Source of the DNA: CBDFGQ01 sp965247295
GTDB lineage: Bacteria; Chloroflexota; Dehalococcoidia; Lucifugimonadales; JAGWBF01
Assembly (NCBI GenBank): GCA_965247295.1
Contig: CBDFGQ010000006.1
Location: 372,001 to 436,000, forward strand
Direction of reading: 5' to 3'
Length of the DNA: 64,000 nucleotides
Every line of letters starts with the position of its first letter. Within the stretch, counting starts at the first letter, position 1. The position numbers and the translations under genes were made by a program. Below the pieces are notes generated by a model. It ran no database searches. It was not told the origin of the DNA and worked only from the letters and a program-made list of their open reading frames with translations. Of the stretch, positions 35,350-42,751 are shown in pieces.

Positions 35350-35435
35350 GGAGGGGTGGCCGAGTGGTCTATGGCGGCGGTCTTGAAAACCGCTGGCGGT
35401 TTCCCGCCTTGCGGGTTCGAGCCCCGCCCTCGGCA
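35350..35435 (+). tRNA. tRNA-Ser (anticodon TGA), acceptor stem imperfect
   Basis: The body is a normal class II tRNA: GTGGCCGAG in the D arm, anticodon arm GCGGT-CTTGAAA-ACCGC with TGA in the loop, long variable arm TGGCGG-TTTC-CCGCCT, and T arm GCGGG-TTCGAGC-CCCGC. The 5' acceptor strand GGAGGGG faces CCTCGGC, giving non-pairs at 2-71 and 3-70 and one G-U. No CCA is encoded. The molecule is clearly tRNA-Ser in origin, but the 3' end may be damaged or replaced. Confidence 0.82.
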
Positions 35436-35816
35436 CTCTCCTGTTATACTCGGCGACTGAATCCGCCACCGAACATCTGTAGGCTACGTTATGGTTGCTG
35501 ACTGAGCCTGCGATATGCGGATAAAACCAAAATTTGAAGCTAACTGGTGCCGTAAAGGTGCGATTCAGATTGACTGTCTTGGCGATATTCGATACAATAT
35601 CTTTAAATCGGGGACGAACGGCGCGGTAACGCCGCCGCCGCCTAATCGCGACGGAGGTGTTGGCTCCATCATCACTTTCACTAATTATACCACCACAGCG
35701 GAACTCCCCCAAACCCGCAAGACTTACCCACAAGATTGGCCTGCTTACAACGCCGCTCGCCCAATCACCTTGAATTACCATCCTGGATACGTGGGGGACC
35801 TAGAGACACAGGGCCC
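35436..35816. other. Intergenic region after tRNA-Ser
   Basis: About 380 bases without a recognisable gene. A CG-rich run (GCGGTAACGCCGCCGCCGCC) lies near 35620-35640. No attachment-site repeat of the tRNA 3' end was found nearby. Confidence 0.35.
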
Positions 35817-36332
35817 CTATAGCTCAGGAAGCTCCCCCTTGATGTTGCGTACGGTGGCGATAAAGCTCCCGCCCTGGGGATAGTCCAGGCGCCAGCGTGC
35901 TTCGTCGTCGGACGATTTGAGCCCCAGGGCCTCCATGATGGTCCCGAGACCTGAGCCCGGTTCCGCCTCTAGCCCCCGTGATGTGGTCCCACCCGGGACC
36001 TGGACGAGGAGCCGATAGTATCCCACCTTTCCTCTTGCTCCAAAGGCCAGCATTGCGATGCCCCCCGCTAGGGCCAGGATGGAGGTGAAGAAGATCACCC
36101 CGACGAGCGTGAGGAACACGGCACCGAGAATGGCCACGGTGCCGGCCAGCATCAGGGGGTGGCTGGGCTTGCGGGCAAGCTGCACACCGGTGAGTTGAGG
36201 ATACGTTATCTCGGCCATGGGCTCCCCATCGAGGCCATCATCGTACCGGATGATCCGCCTGGAGGTGGCGTAGAAGGGCTTACACTCGGAGAGTATCCTC
36301 TCACCGGGCATCAGCATATTCTCAACGCTCAA
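35817..36332 (-). CDS. Membrane protein with PH-like region
   Basis: A 171-residue protein. The N-terminal part (LMPGERILSECKPFYATSRRIIRYDD, ITYPQLTGVQLARKPSHP) resembles bacterial PH-like domains that open with a GE-x-I-L pattern. Two adjacent hydrophobic helices (LMLAGTVAILGAVFLTLVGV and FFTSILALAGGIAMLAFGA) follow, then a soluble C-terminal region (GYYRLLVQVPGG, ARWRLDYPQGGSFIATVRNI). No function is known. The first codon is a TTG; ATG codons lie a few residues on. Confidence 0.65.
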   Translation of the reverse strand: MSVENMLMPGERILSECKPFYATSRRIIRYDDGLDGEPMAEITYPQLTGVQLARKPSHPLMLAGTVAILGAVFLTLVGVIFFTSILALAGGIAMLAFGARGKVGYYRLLVQVPGGTTSRGLEAEPGSGLGTIMEALGLKSSDDEARWRLDYPQGGSFIATVRNIKGELPEL

Positions 36333-36503
36333 GCTGTTCCGCCTCTAGTGTAGCGCCTCGGGGCACTCCCCGTGATGAATCATTCTACTACAGAGCTTCC
36401 TCTGTGGTCTCTCCCTCCTCAGGAAGCCCTTTCCCGTGCCTGCTTATTGACTCAGGCAACGGTATGGGATAGATTTTGTACAGCAACGACGCGAGGATGA
36501 GCT

Positions 36504-36731
36504 ATGCCAATCTATGAGTACCTGTGCACCACATGTGAGTACAAGTTTGACCGGCTTCAGTCCATGACCACAGACGCGGCCGACTGCCCCCGCTGTGCAC
36601 AGCCGGCGCGCCGGGCCATCTCCATTTTCTCCGCCATCACCACCGGCGATGATGGGGAGCTAACCGGGATGCCCGGCATGGGGGGTTGCCCTTCCTGCGC
36701 CGGTGGTGGCTGCGGCTGCTCTATAGGCTAA
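36504..36731 (+). CDS. FmdB-family zinc-ribbon regulatory protein
   Basis: PIYEYLCTTCEYKFDRLQSM with two C-x2-C pairs (CTTC, and CPRC near residue 30) is the FmdB zinc-ribbon signature. The 75-residue length is typical, and a Gly/Cys-rich tail (CPSCAGGGCGC) is common in the family. The name comes from a putative regulator of formamidase; the real role is unknown. AGGATGAGCT precedes the ATG. Confidence 0.88.
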   Translation: MPIYEYLCTTCEYKFDRLQSMTTDAADCPRCAQPARRAISIFSAITTGDDGELTGMPGMGGCPSCAGGGCGCSIG

Positions 36732-36737
36732 AGCTCC

Positions 36738-36790
36738 GCCGCCTCGGATGGACGGTTCAACACTGGCCCCTGCGTATGTCGAAGGCGCCG
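36738..36790. repeat. Direct repeat, left copy, flanking the DUF1326 gene
   Basis: About 53 bases (core AACACTGGCCCCT) resemble 37503-37557 with a dozen or so differences. The right copy is the 3' end of the DUF1461 gene. The left copy therefore looks like a displaced second copy of that gene end, with the DUF1326 gene between them. Confidence 0.6.
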
Positions 36791-36831
36791 TCGATGATCG
36801 AGCCAGAGGGGAATTCGCGGGCCAGTTAATC

Positions 36832-37452
36832 ATGCAAAATGGCAACTGGTGGGCAGAAGGCGACCTGTTTGAAGGATGCAATTGTGAATTGATCTGCCCT
36901 TGTCACGTCTCTTTCAGACAAAAGGGAAGCTATGACACATGTGAGGCGGTCTGGGCGGTGCATATTGAACGGGGCCAGTGCGGCCCGATAGGTTTGGAAG
37001 GCCTTAACGTCCTTGTGGCTGCATTTTGTCCTGGTCCCACGATGTACGCAGGTAACTGGACGGCGCTACTTTATATTGACGACAAGGCGACTCCCGAGCA
37101 ACGAGACGCCCTGATTACTATTCTGTCGGGGGAAAGTGGCGGGCCTTGGGCCAGGATCGCCCCATTTTTTGAGGCAGGCAAATTTAAGTCCATCAAAGGC
37201 GCACCCTTCGATTTCGTCAAGGAGCGCCGAGCTCGTACGCTTAGAGTGCCCGATAGAGCCTCCCTTGAAGTAGAGGCCATCCGAGGAGTGAATAGCGAGG
37301 AAGAGGTCAAGCTCACCAACCTAGTTAACGTTATTCATGGTCCCGAACATGTGCTGGCACGGTCGACTCACCGCGTACACGACGAAGGACTCCAGTGGGA
37401 CAACAGCGGAAAGCATGGACTCTACAGCACTTTTCGCTGGTCTGGCCCATAG
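36832..37452 (+). CDS. DUF1326 protein
   Basis: QNGNWWAEGDLFEGCNCELICPCHVSF gives the family's C-N-C-x3-C-P-C motif, probably a metal or cluster site. VHIERGQCGPIGLEGLNVL, GNWTALLYIDDKATPEQRDALITILSG and the rest follow DUF1326 over 206 residues. The ATG at 36832 fits the family start; the open frame extends upstream into the repeat. Biochemical role unknown. It is on the opposite strand to the DUF1461 gene and flanked by repeats of that gene's 3' end, suggesting it arrived as an insertion. Confidence 0.82.
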   Translation: MQNGNWWAEGDLFEGCNCELICPCHVSFRQKGSYDTCEAVWAVHIERGQCGPIGLEGLNVLVAAFCPGPTMYAGNWTALLYIDDKATPEQRDALITILSGESGGPWARIAPFFEAGKFKSIKGAPFDFVKERRARTLRVPDRASLEVEAIRGVNSEEEVKLTNLVNVIHGPEHVLARSTHRVHDEGLQWDNSGKHGLYSTFRWSGP

Positions 37453-37492
37453 GCGAGAACATACCTCACGCCACGCCCCTTTGAGCCGAGTG

Positions 37493-38257
37493 CTATAACT
37501 CTGTTGCCTCGGATGGGCGGCCCAACACTGGCCCCTCTATACGTCGAATGCGCCTGCGCCGCAATGTTAGAAAGCCCCAGGTAATCGCCGCCAGGGCCAC
37601 CGCCTGCCCCACCGCTGCCAGGGCCACAACTATGGTCGCGTCGAACCAGAAGCCCCTCGGGAACATCATCACCAGGTAGTCCCTCTGGGGGTCCAGCTGC
37701 CAAAAGTCGTTGGCGAAGCTGACGCGGTGAAAGGCGAGGAACAGGGAGTCGAATCCAACCAGGGAGATAAGCCCCACCAGCACTACCAGGCCTATGGTCA
37801 GCCCGCACCCCCAGAGCAGTGACGTGGAGACGGTGGGAACGATGGGACGCCGCAGGATGAGGACACTCAATCCCATATACCCCAACAGGTACACCGCCGC
37901 TGCTATGTCCACCACGTAGACCCCCCATATCAAGCGCTTGACGTCGCCCATGTGGACCACTTCCCGCTGGCTGAAGAGCTCCCTCTCCTCTCCGTGGATC
38001 TTTGTCCGGATATCCAGGGGCTCGGTGGTGGAGTTGAAGTAGCCCCTGATTTGCCGGGCGGCGACCTTCAGGTCGTCTATCTCGATTCCCGTGACCCTGG
38101 GCACGTCGTATTTGTCAAACCCGTAGTGGTACAAGCGCAGGTCGTTTACCGCCCACGTCACGCTGTTAGTGATCATTAATAATGGGATGGCCAGTACGAA
38201 CAGGGCCGCTGCCACCTGGCCGGATACCCTTGTTGCCGTGCTCATCCCCATAGACAT
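37493..38257 (-). CDS. DUF1461 (TIGR01906-type) integral membrane protein
   Basis: Five or so membrane helices: AAALFVLAIPLLMITNSVTW, WGVYVVDIAAAVYLLGYMGL, CGLTIGLVVLVGLISLVGFD, then TIVVALAAVGQAVALAAITW. An external loop (LRLYHYGFDKYDVPRVTGIE, GYFNSTTEPL) and the family-typical FLAFHRVSFANDFWQLDPQRDYLVMMFP are present. These mark the TIGR01906/DUF1461 family, of unknown role. The C-terminus (RRRRIRRIEGPVLGRPSEATEL) lies in the right-hand direct repeat. Confidence 0.85.
   Translation of the reverse strand: MSMGMSTATRVSGQVAAALFVLAIPLLMITNSVTWAVNDLRLYHYGFDKYDVPRVTGIEIDDLKVAARQIRGYFNSTTEPLDIRTKIHGEERELFSQREVVHMGDVKRLIWGVYVVDIAAAVYLLGYMGLSVLILRRPIVPTVSTSLLWGCGLTIGLVVLVGLISLVGFDSLFLAFHRVSFANDFWQLDPQRDYLVMMFPRGFWFDATIVVALAAVGQAVALAAITWGFLTLRRRRIRRIEGPVLGRPSEATEL
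37503..37557. repeat. Direct repeat, right copy (3' end of DUF1461 gene)
   Basis: Partner of 36738-36790, same orientation, about 765 bases apart. See that entry. Confidence 0.6.
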
Positions 38258-38405
38258 ACGTTAGCACATTTGCTCCCCTCTAGGCAGCATTGCCCTGGGG
38301 ATGGCCCCCTCCTATAATGGGGCTGGCGTTCCTCTGCCGTAGTCAGTTTAGCTGCGACGGTTTTCACGGAGGTACAAAGAGACTCAGCGAAGCCTTGAAC
38401 GTAGG

Positions 38406-38430
38406 CCTCTGTGACTCCGTGTCTCTGTGG
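38406..38430. repeat. CACAGAG/CACGGAG-type short repeat motif
   Basis: The minus strand reads CCACAGAGACACGGAG then TCACAGAGG, a 7-9-base periodic motif. A related stretch (CACGGAGGTACAAAGAGACT) lies on the plus strand 30-50 bases earlier. I know this kind of motif from intergenic DNA of several environmental bacteria, without a known role. It is 37 bases ahead of the mazG start. Confidence 0.35.
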
Positions 38431-38466
38431 CCAAACTGCAGGCACATATTTTATTTAAGGTGTCGC

Positions 38467-39264
38467 ATGAATAAGGAACTCAACTCTTTCCAGGACCTCG
38501 TGAGGATAGTGGAGCGGCTCAGGTCGCCGGGGGGTTGTCCCTGGGACCTGGAGCAAACCCACGCCTCCCTCAAGCGGAACCTCCTCGAGGAGTGCTATGA
38601 GACGATGGAGGCCATAGACAGCGGCGACCCGGCCAGGTTATCCGAGGAGCTTGGGGATATCCTGGTGCAGGTGGTCTTCCACTCGCAGATGGCCACGGAG
38701 GCCGGGGAATTCAGCGTGGAGGATGTCCTTACCAAGATCAACGGGAAGCTCATCCGCCGCCACCCCCACGTCTTCGGTGACGCCGTCGCCTCCGATGCCC
38801 GGGAGGTGGAGCGCAACTGGGAGGCGCTAAAGCAGGCAGAGGGGGCCAGGAAGTCGCCGGTGGATGGCATACCGAGGGACCTGCCGGCCCTGGCCTACGC
38901 GCAGCTAATGCAGGACCGGGTGTCCCGAGTCGGTTTTGAGTGGGAGGACCTGTCGGGAGTGCTGGACAAGCTGGTGGAGGAGATCGGCGAGCTAAAGGCC
39001 GCGACCAACGACAATGAGAGGGCCAGTGAGATGGGGGACCTGCTCTTCTCCATGGTGAACCTGGCCCGATGGATGGGCCTCCACGCCGAGGACGCCCTCC
39101 GCCGGGCCAACCTCAGCTTCCAGAAGCGCTACTCCACGATGGAGGCCCTGGCTGCCCAACTCGGCCTCGACTTCCCCGGGCTCCCTCTGGAGCGTAAGGA
39201 GGCCCTGTGGCAGGAGGCGAAGGCAGTAATGGGAGCCGAAAGGGAAAGGAGACAAAGTTCGTGA
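38467..39264 (+). CDS. mazG: Nucleoside triphosphate pyrophosphohydrolase
   Basis: LRSPGGCPWDLEQTHASLKRNLLEECYE is the MazG start, with EECYE and the later EELGDILVQVVFHSQ giving the E-x2-E and E-x2-D metal-binding pairs of the first domain. The C-terminal half repeats the fold (VEEIGELKAA, EMGDLLFSMVNLARW). Two-domain, 265 residues, as usual. It hydrolyses NTPs to NMP and pyrophosphate, for house-cleaning and possibly (p)ppGpp control. AAGGTG precedes the ATG. The stop overlaps the hicB-like GTG by four bases, tying the genes into one operon. Confidence 0.93.
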   Translation: MNKELNSFQDLVRIVERLRSPGGCPWDLEQTHASLKRNLLEECYETMEAIDSGDPARLSEELGDILVQVVFHSQMATEAGEFSVEDVLTKINGKLIRRHPHVFGDAVASDAREVERNWEALKQAEGARKSPVDGIPRDLPALAYAQLMQDRVSRVGFEWEDLSGVLDKLVEEIGELKAATNDNERASEMGDLLFSMVNLARWMGLHAEDALRRANLSFQKRYSTMEALAAQLGLDFPGLPLERKEALWQEAKAVMGAERERRQSS

Positions 39265-39467
39265 AGGAGTTGATCTTTCTTGTCGAGGAGTCACCTGAAG
39301 GGGGGTACGAGGCCCGGGCCTTGGGGGAGTCCATCTATACGCAGGCAGATACACTGAAGGAGTTACGGGAGGCCGTGATCGACGCCGTCCGCTGCCACTT
39401 TGACGAGACGGACCGTCCGCGCCTGCTAAGGCTCCACTTCGTTCGAGAAGAAGTGATTTCAGTATGA
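39261..39467 (+). CDS. hicB: HicB-like antitoxin (short form)
   Basis: The 68-residue protein (KELIFLVEESPEGGYEARAL, ADTLKELREAVIDAVRCHFD) is the degraded RNase-H-like fold of HicB antitoxins, without a DNA-binding tail. GTG 39261 has GGAG nine bases upstream and overlaps the mazG stop. It should neutralise the HicA toxin encoded next. Antitoxin before toxin is one of the known orders. Because there is no DNA-binding domain, autoregulation by HicB itself is unlikely here. Confidence 0.82.
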   Translation: MKELIFLVEESPEGGYEARALGESIYTQADTLKELREAVIDAVRCHFDETDRPRLLRLHFVREEVISV

Positions 39468-39700
39468 GGCTGCCCCGCGATGTAAGCGGAGAGGAACTGG
39501 CCCATTTGCTTGAACGCTTCGGGTACATTGTGACCCGTCAAACGGGAAGTCACATGCGGCTTACAAGGGAAGGCGAACATCACCTGACAGTGCCTCGACA
39601 CCGCCAGGTAAGAGTAGGAACCCTGAGTAACATCCTTCGAGACGTAGCTGAGCACATAGGCGTGACCCGTGAAGAAGTCATCGATGCCCTGTGGAAATAG
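39464..39700 (+). CDS. hicA: HicA-like mRNA interferase toxin
   Basis: A 78-residue YcfA/HicA protein: VSGEELAHLLERFGYIVTRQTGSHMRLTR carries the G-S-H with the catalytic His. HHLTVPRHRQVRVGTLSNILRDV follows, and the end is normal (REEVIDALWK). It binds a double-stranded-RNA-like fold and cleaves mRNA when free of HicB. Its ATG overlaps the hicB stop by four bases (ATGA), so the pair is co-translated and complete. Confidence 0.87.
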   Translation: MRLPRDVSGEELAHLLERFGYIVTRQTGSHMRLTREGEHHLTVPRHRQVRVGTLSNILRDVAEHIGVTREEVIDALWK

Positions 39701-39783
39701 AAAATGAAAAACTATGGCAGGAGGGGATGGGTAGCATGTATCCCTGACATTATTTCCGGGCGCTACCCAGAGGCGGCTGGCAG

Positions 39784-40623
39784 CTAAGGTCCATGGTCCC
39801 CGTAGATGTTGCCCCCTAGGAAGGGCGGTGCCATGTAGTACAGCCCGCCCATCAGGGCGTGCTCCAGTTGGGCGACAATCCCTTCTCCTACGGTTGGCCC
39901 CCCGACGCGGCCCACGAAGCGTTCCAGCCATGGCTGCCTGGGCCGTACCCATATTGGTCTACGGCGGGTCTTGCCCAGCTCTGCCGCCGTGCGTAGCGCC
40001 GTGTCGAAGTCGCCCAGTTCGTCCACCAGGCCCCTCTCCTTAGCGGTCCGTCCCGTGAAAATCTCTCCCGTGGCCAGCTCCTTCACCCGTTCCTCGTCCA
40101 TGTGCCTCCCCTCCGCCACAGCGCCCACGAAGTTGCCGTATATCTCCTGTATGAGCTCGTTGAACTTCCCGTCCTCCTCGGAGGTGGGACTTCGCCAGAA
40201 GCCGGTCATGTCCTTGAGACGCCCGCCCTTGTACACGGAATAGCTTATCCCCAACTTCTCCAGTAGCTGGTGAAGCACGGGACGCAGATATATCACTCCT
40301 ATAGAGCCCACCAGCGCCGACGGCAGGGCCACGATCTTGTTGGCGGCAGAGCTTATGTAATAGGCGCCTGAGGCACCCATACCCCTTATATAGGCCACCA
40401 CCGGCTTCTCCTGGGCTACCCTGACAAGACCATTGTAGAGGGCCTCGGACCCGGAGGCCGTTCCGCCCGGGGAGTCTATCTCCACTACCACCGCCTTGAA
40501 ACGCCTGTCGGTGCGAATTCCATCCAGGATACGGGTGTAGGTGGGGACCCTCAATCCCATACCTATCACTCCCGATATCTCCACCACTCCTACGCCGGAA
40601 GGCCTGGGAAAGCGTGCCGCCAT
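39784..40623 (-). CDS. sppA: Signal peptide peptidase SppA-type S49 protease
   Basis: VEISGVIGMG opens the S49 domain. AVVVEIDSPGGTASGSEALY, YIRGMGASGAYYISSAANKIVALPSALVGSIGVI (catalytic Ser in GASGAYY) and the Lys in YSVYKGGRLKDM are all present, followed by the usual FTGRTAKERGLVDELG. No N-terminal membrane anchor is seen, so it may be cytoplasmic or peripheral. It degrades cleaved signal peptides or related membrane peptides. GAGAGGAGATGG precedes the ATG at 40623. Confidence 0.88.
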   Translation of the reverse strand: MAARFPRPSGVGVVEISGVIGMGLRVPTYTRILDGIRTDRRFKAVVVEIDSPGGTASGSEALYNGLVRVAQEKPVVAYIRGMGASGAYYISSAANKIVALPSALVGSIGVIYLRPVLHQLLEKLGISYSVYKGGRLKDMTGFWRSPTSEEDGKFNELIQEIYGNFVGAVAEGRHMDEERVKELATGEIFTGRTAKERGLVDELGDFDTALRTAAELGKTRRRPIWVRPRQPWLERFVGRVGGPTVGEGIVAQLEHALMGGLYYMAPPFLGGNIYGDHGP

Positions 40624-40761
40624 TGCCCATCTCCTCTCATGTACTCTCGCCCTATTGTACGGCATCGGCCAACACCCCTCGTGGACGGTCGGGTGTTCGC
40701 CAGGAGCGCTCAGGTGAGCTGTCCGGGAGGCCCGAGGCCACGTTGCTCCGGGGCCAGAGGG

Positions 40762-42402
40762 TTAGGCCATGCCGGGGGCGGGTATCTGGAAGGGAGGGTA
40801 CAGCACCGGTATGGGCACCTCGATAACCACCGGGCCCTCGACCTTCAGGGCGCTCCGCAGGGCCTCACCCAGCTCCTCGTGGCCCGAAGTCTTGATGCCG
40901 GTGGCGCCGAAGGACTCGGCCAGCGCGGCAAAGTCGGGGTTGTGGAGCCTGGTGCCGTAGACCCTGCCTCCGTATCGGTCCTGCTGGTCGGCGAGGGAGG
41001 CGCCGTAGGCGTTGTTGTTGAACACCACTGCCACCACGTTTGCGCCCTCCTGGACCGCGGTGGCCAGGTCCGGTATCCCGTACATGAATCCGCCATCGCC
41101 GCATATCGCCACGACCTGCCGGTCTCGGTTGCCGATTTTCGCCCCGATGGCCGTGGGGAAGGCGAAGCCCAGGGTGGCGAAATAGGAGGTAGTCAGATAC
41201 GATCGGGGCCTGAGGACTGGGAAGGCCAGGTGGCTCCAGTAGCCCACGTCGGTAGTGCCGCTGACAACGATGGCGTCGTCCTCCAGCTCCCGGCGCAGTG
41301 TCTCTATGATCTTCACCTGGGTCGGCGCCATGCCCACGATCTCCTGGTATGTCGCACTTCGGATTGAGGCAATATCCCCATGGGTCCATTGGCTGGCTGA
41401 TGTCCTGCCGCCCAACTCCGACAGGATCGCCTGAAGGCCGAGCCTGGCGTCGGCGGCAATGGCAACCTCTGTGGGCCAGTTCCTCCCCAGCTCTTCGGGG
41501 TCCGCGTCTATGTGGATGAGCTTCTGGTGCCCCTGGAAGGCCCAGGGGGGCCGGGGCGTAAGGTGTAGCCGGCTCCCTACGGCCAGAATGACGTCGGCCT
41601 GGGGTATGGCCCGGTGCCCCGGCCCGTGGGCGTAGTAGAAGGTACCCAGAGACAGGGGGTGGTCTTCGGGTATGCTGCCCTTGCCCTGGGGGGTGGTTAT
41701 GACCGGGGCATTGAGGGTGCCGGCCAGGTCTATCAGCTCTTGGGAGGCGTCGGCGGCGTTGGTGCCGCCACCGGCCCAAATGAGGGGCCGCCGGGCGGCG
41801 GACAGCAGCTCCGCCGCCTTCTTTACGCTGGCGGGGTCTGGGTCCTGCTGCTGATACATCTCGGGTTCGAGAAGCTCAACTTCTGCCGAAGACGGCAGCA
41901 CGTCCCACGGTACCTCCAGCTCCACGGGCCTGGGGCGGCCCGTCCGGAGGTGTTTCATCGCCTGGTGTACGGCGGCTGGGATCTCACCCACCCGCGGCAC
42001 GCGGGCGCACCACTTGGTGATGGGCCGGAATACGTCCAGCTGGTCCTCCACCTCGTGGAGGGCGCCCCGCCTCATGCCCAGGTTGTAGCTCTCCATCTGG
42101 CCGCTGATCAGGAGCACGGGGGAACTGGAGGCGTAGGCCGTTCCCAGGCCGGCCGTGGCGTTGAGGGCGCCCGGGCCGGGCACCACTAGCCCAACACCCA
42201 CTTTCCCGGTGGTCCTGGCGTAGCCGTCGGCCATATAGGCGGTGCTCTGCTCGTGACGGACCGTCACCAGGCGGATGGCGGGCTCGTCATAAAGGGCGTC
42301 GAACACGGACATGATCTGGACGCCCGGCAGCCCAAAGATCGTGTCCACCCCCTCCCTGGCCAGGGAACGCACCAGTGCCTGCGCGCCGCTCATGGTTGCC
42401 AT
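40762..42402 (-). CDS. Thiamine-diphosphate enzyme, acetolactate-synthase-like
   Basis: All three domains of the family are present in 546 residues. The PYR domain has the activating Glu in RHEQSTAYMADGYARTTGKVG. The central domain (RPLIWAGGGTNAADASQEL) comes next. The PP domain has the ThDP motif GDGGFMYGIPDLATAVQ ending in FNNN. Such proteins include acetolactate synthase, oxalyl-CoA decarboxylase and sulfopyruvate decarboxylase relatives. With no regulatory subunit (ilvN) and no ilv genes near, an accessory 2-oxoacid role is more likely. A second gene of this group, broken, lies at 61-62.6 kb. Confidence 0.85.
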   Translation of the reverse strand: MATMSGAQALVRSLAREGVDTIFGLPGVQIMSVFDALYDEPAIRLVTVRHEQSTAYMADGYARTTGKVGVGLVVPGPGALNATAGLGTAYASSSPVLLISGQMESYNLGMRRGALHEVEDQLDVFRPITKWCARVPRVGEIPAAVHQAMKHLRTGRPRPVELEVPWDVLPSSAEVELLEPEMYQQQDPDPASVKKAAELLSAARRPLIWAGGGTNAADASQELIDLAGTLNAPVITTPQGKGSIPEDHPLSLGTFYYAHGPGHRAIPQADVILAVGSRLHLTPRPPWAFQGHQKLIHIDADPEELGRNWPTEVAIAADARLGLQAILSELGGRTSASQWTHGDIASIRSATYQEIVGMAPTQVKIIETLRRELEDDAIVVSGTTDVGYWSHLAFPVLRPRSYLTTSYFATLGFAFPTAIGAKIGNRDRQVVAICGDGGFMYGIPDLATAVQEGANVVAVVFNNNAYGASLADQQDRYGGRVYGTRLHNPDFAALAESFGATGIKTSGHEELGEALRSALKVEGPVVIEVPIPVLYPPFQIPAPGMA

Positions 42403-42460
42403 GTATCATCCTCGTACACTGGAGTCTTCGGCCATCCTAAACCTGATGAATCGTGCCGGC

Positions 42461-42730
42461 CTACAGCTGCCATATATGGCCCACCTGGTGGATGAGGTCG
42501 ACCTTATATATGGCCTCACAGGGCCAGCCCACCTGCCGTGTCCAGTCCTCGAAGTGGGCCTGCTCCACCGCCTCACACTCGGAGAAAAGCTTTCCCTCGG
42601 CAAGGTTGCAGTACACCTTCACGATTGTTGTCCGCCTGTCTGGCCGCCACTTTTTCACCTCGCCCAGTGCTTCCTGGAACCCCTCTTCCGTCAGCCCGGG
42701 CACGCTGTGAATCCCCAGGAACCTGGCCAT
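42461..42730 (-). CDS. Small DUF4242-like protein
   Basis: The 89-residue protein (ARFLGIHSVPGLTEEGFQEAL, TTIVKVYCNLAEGKLFSECEA, EDWTRQVGWPCEAIYKVD) has the alpha-beta pattern of DUF4242/nickel-binding small proteins. I am unsure of the exact family. Its position 58 bases ahead of the TPP-enzyme gene on the same strand suggests one operon. Confidence 0.6.
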   Translation of the reverse strand: MARFLGIHSVPGLTEEGFQEALGEVKKWRPDRRTTIVKVYCNLAEGKLFSECEAVEQAHFEDWTRQVGWPCEAIYKVDLIHQVGHIWQL

Positions 42731-42751
42731 GGATGCCTCCTCGCCGTAATT

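Noticed and set aside
35515..35883. A plus-strand open frame of 122 residues after tRNA-Ser
   Set aside because: No ribosome site or domain, and its end runs through the opposite-strand membrane protein gene.
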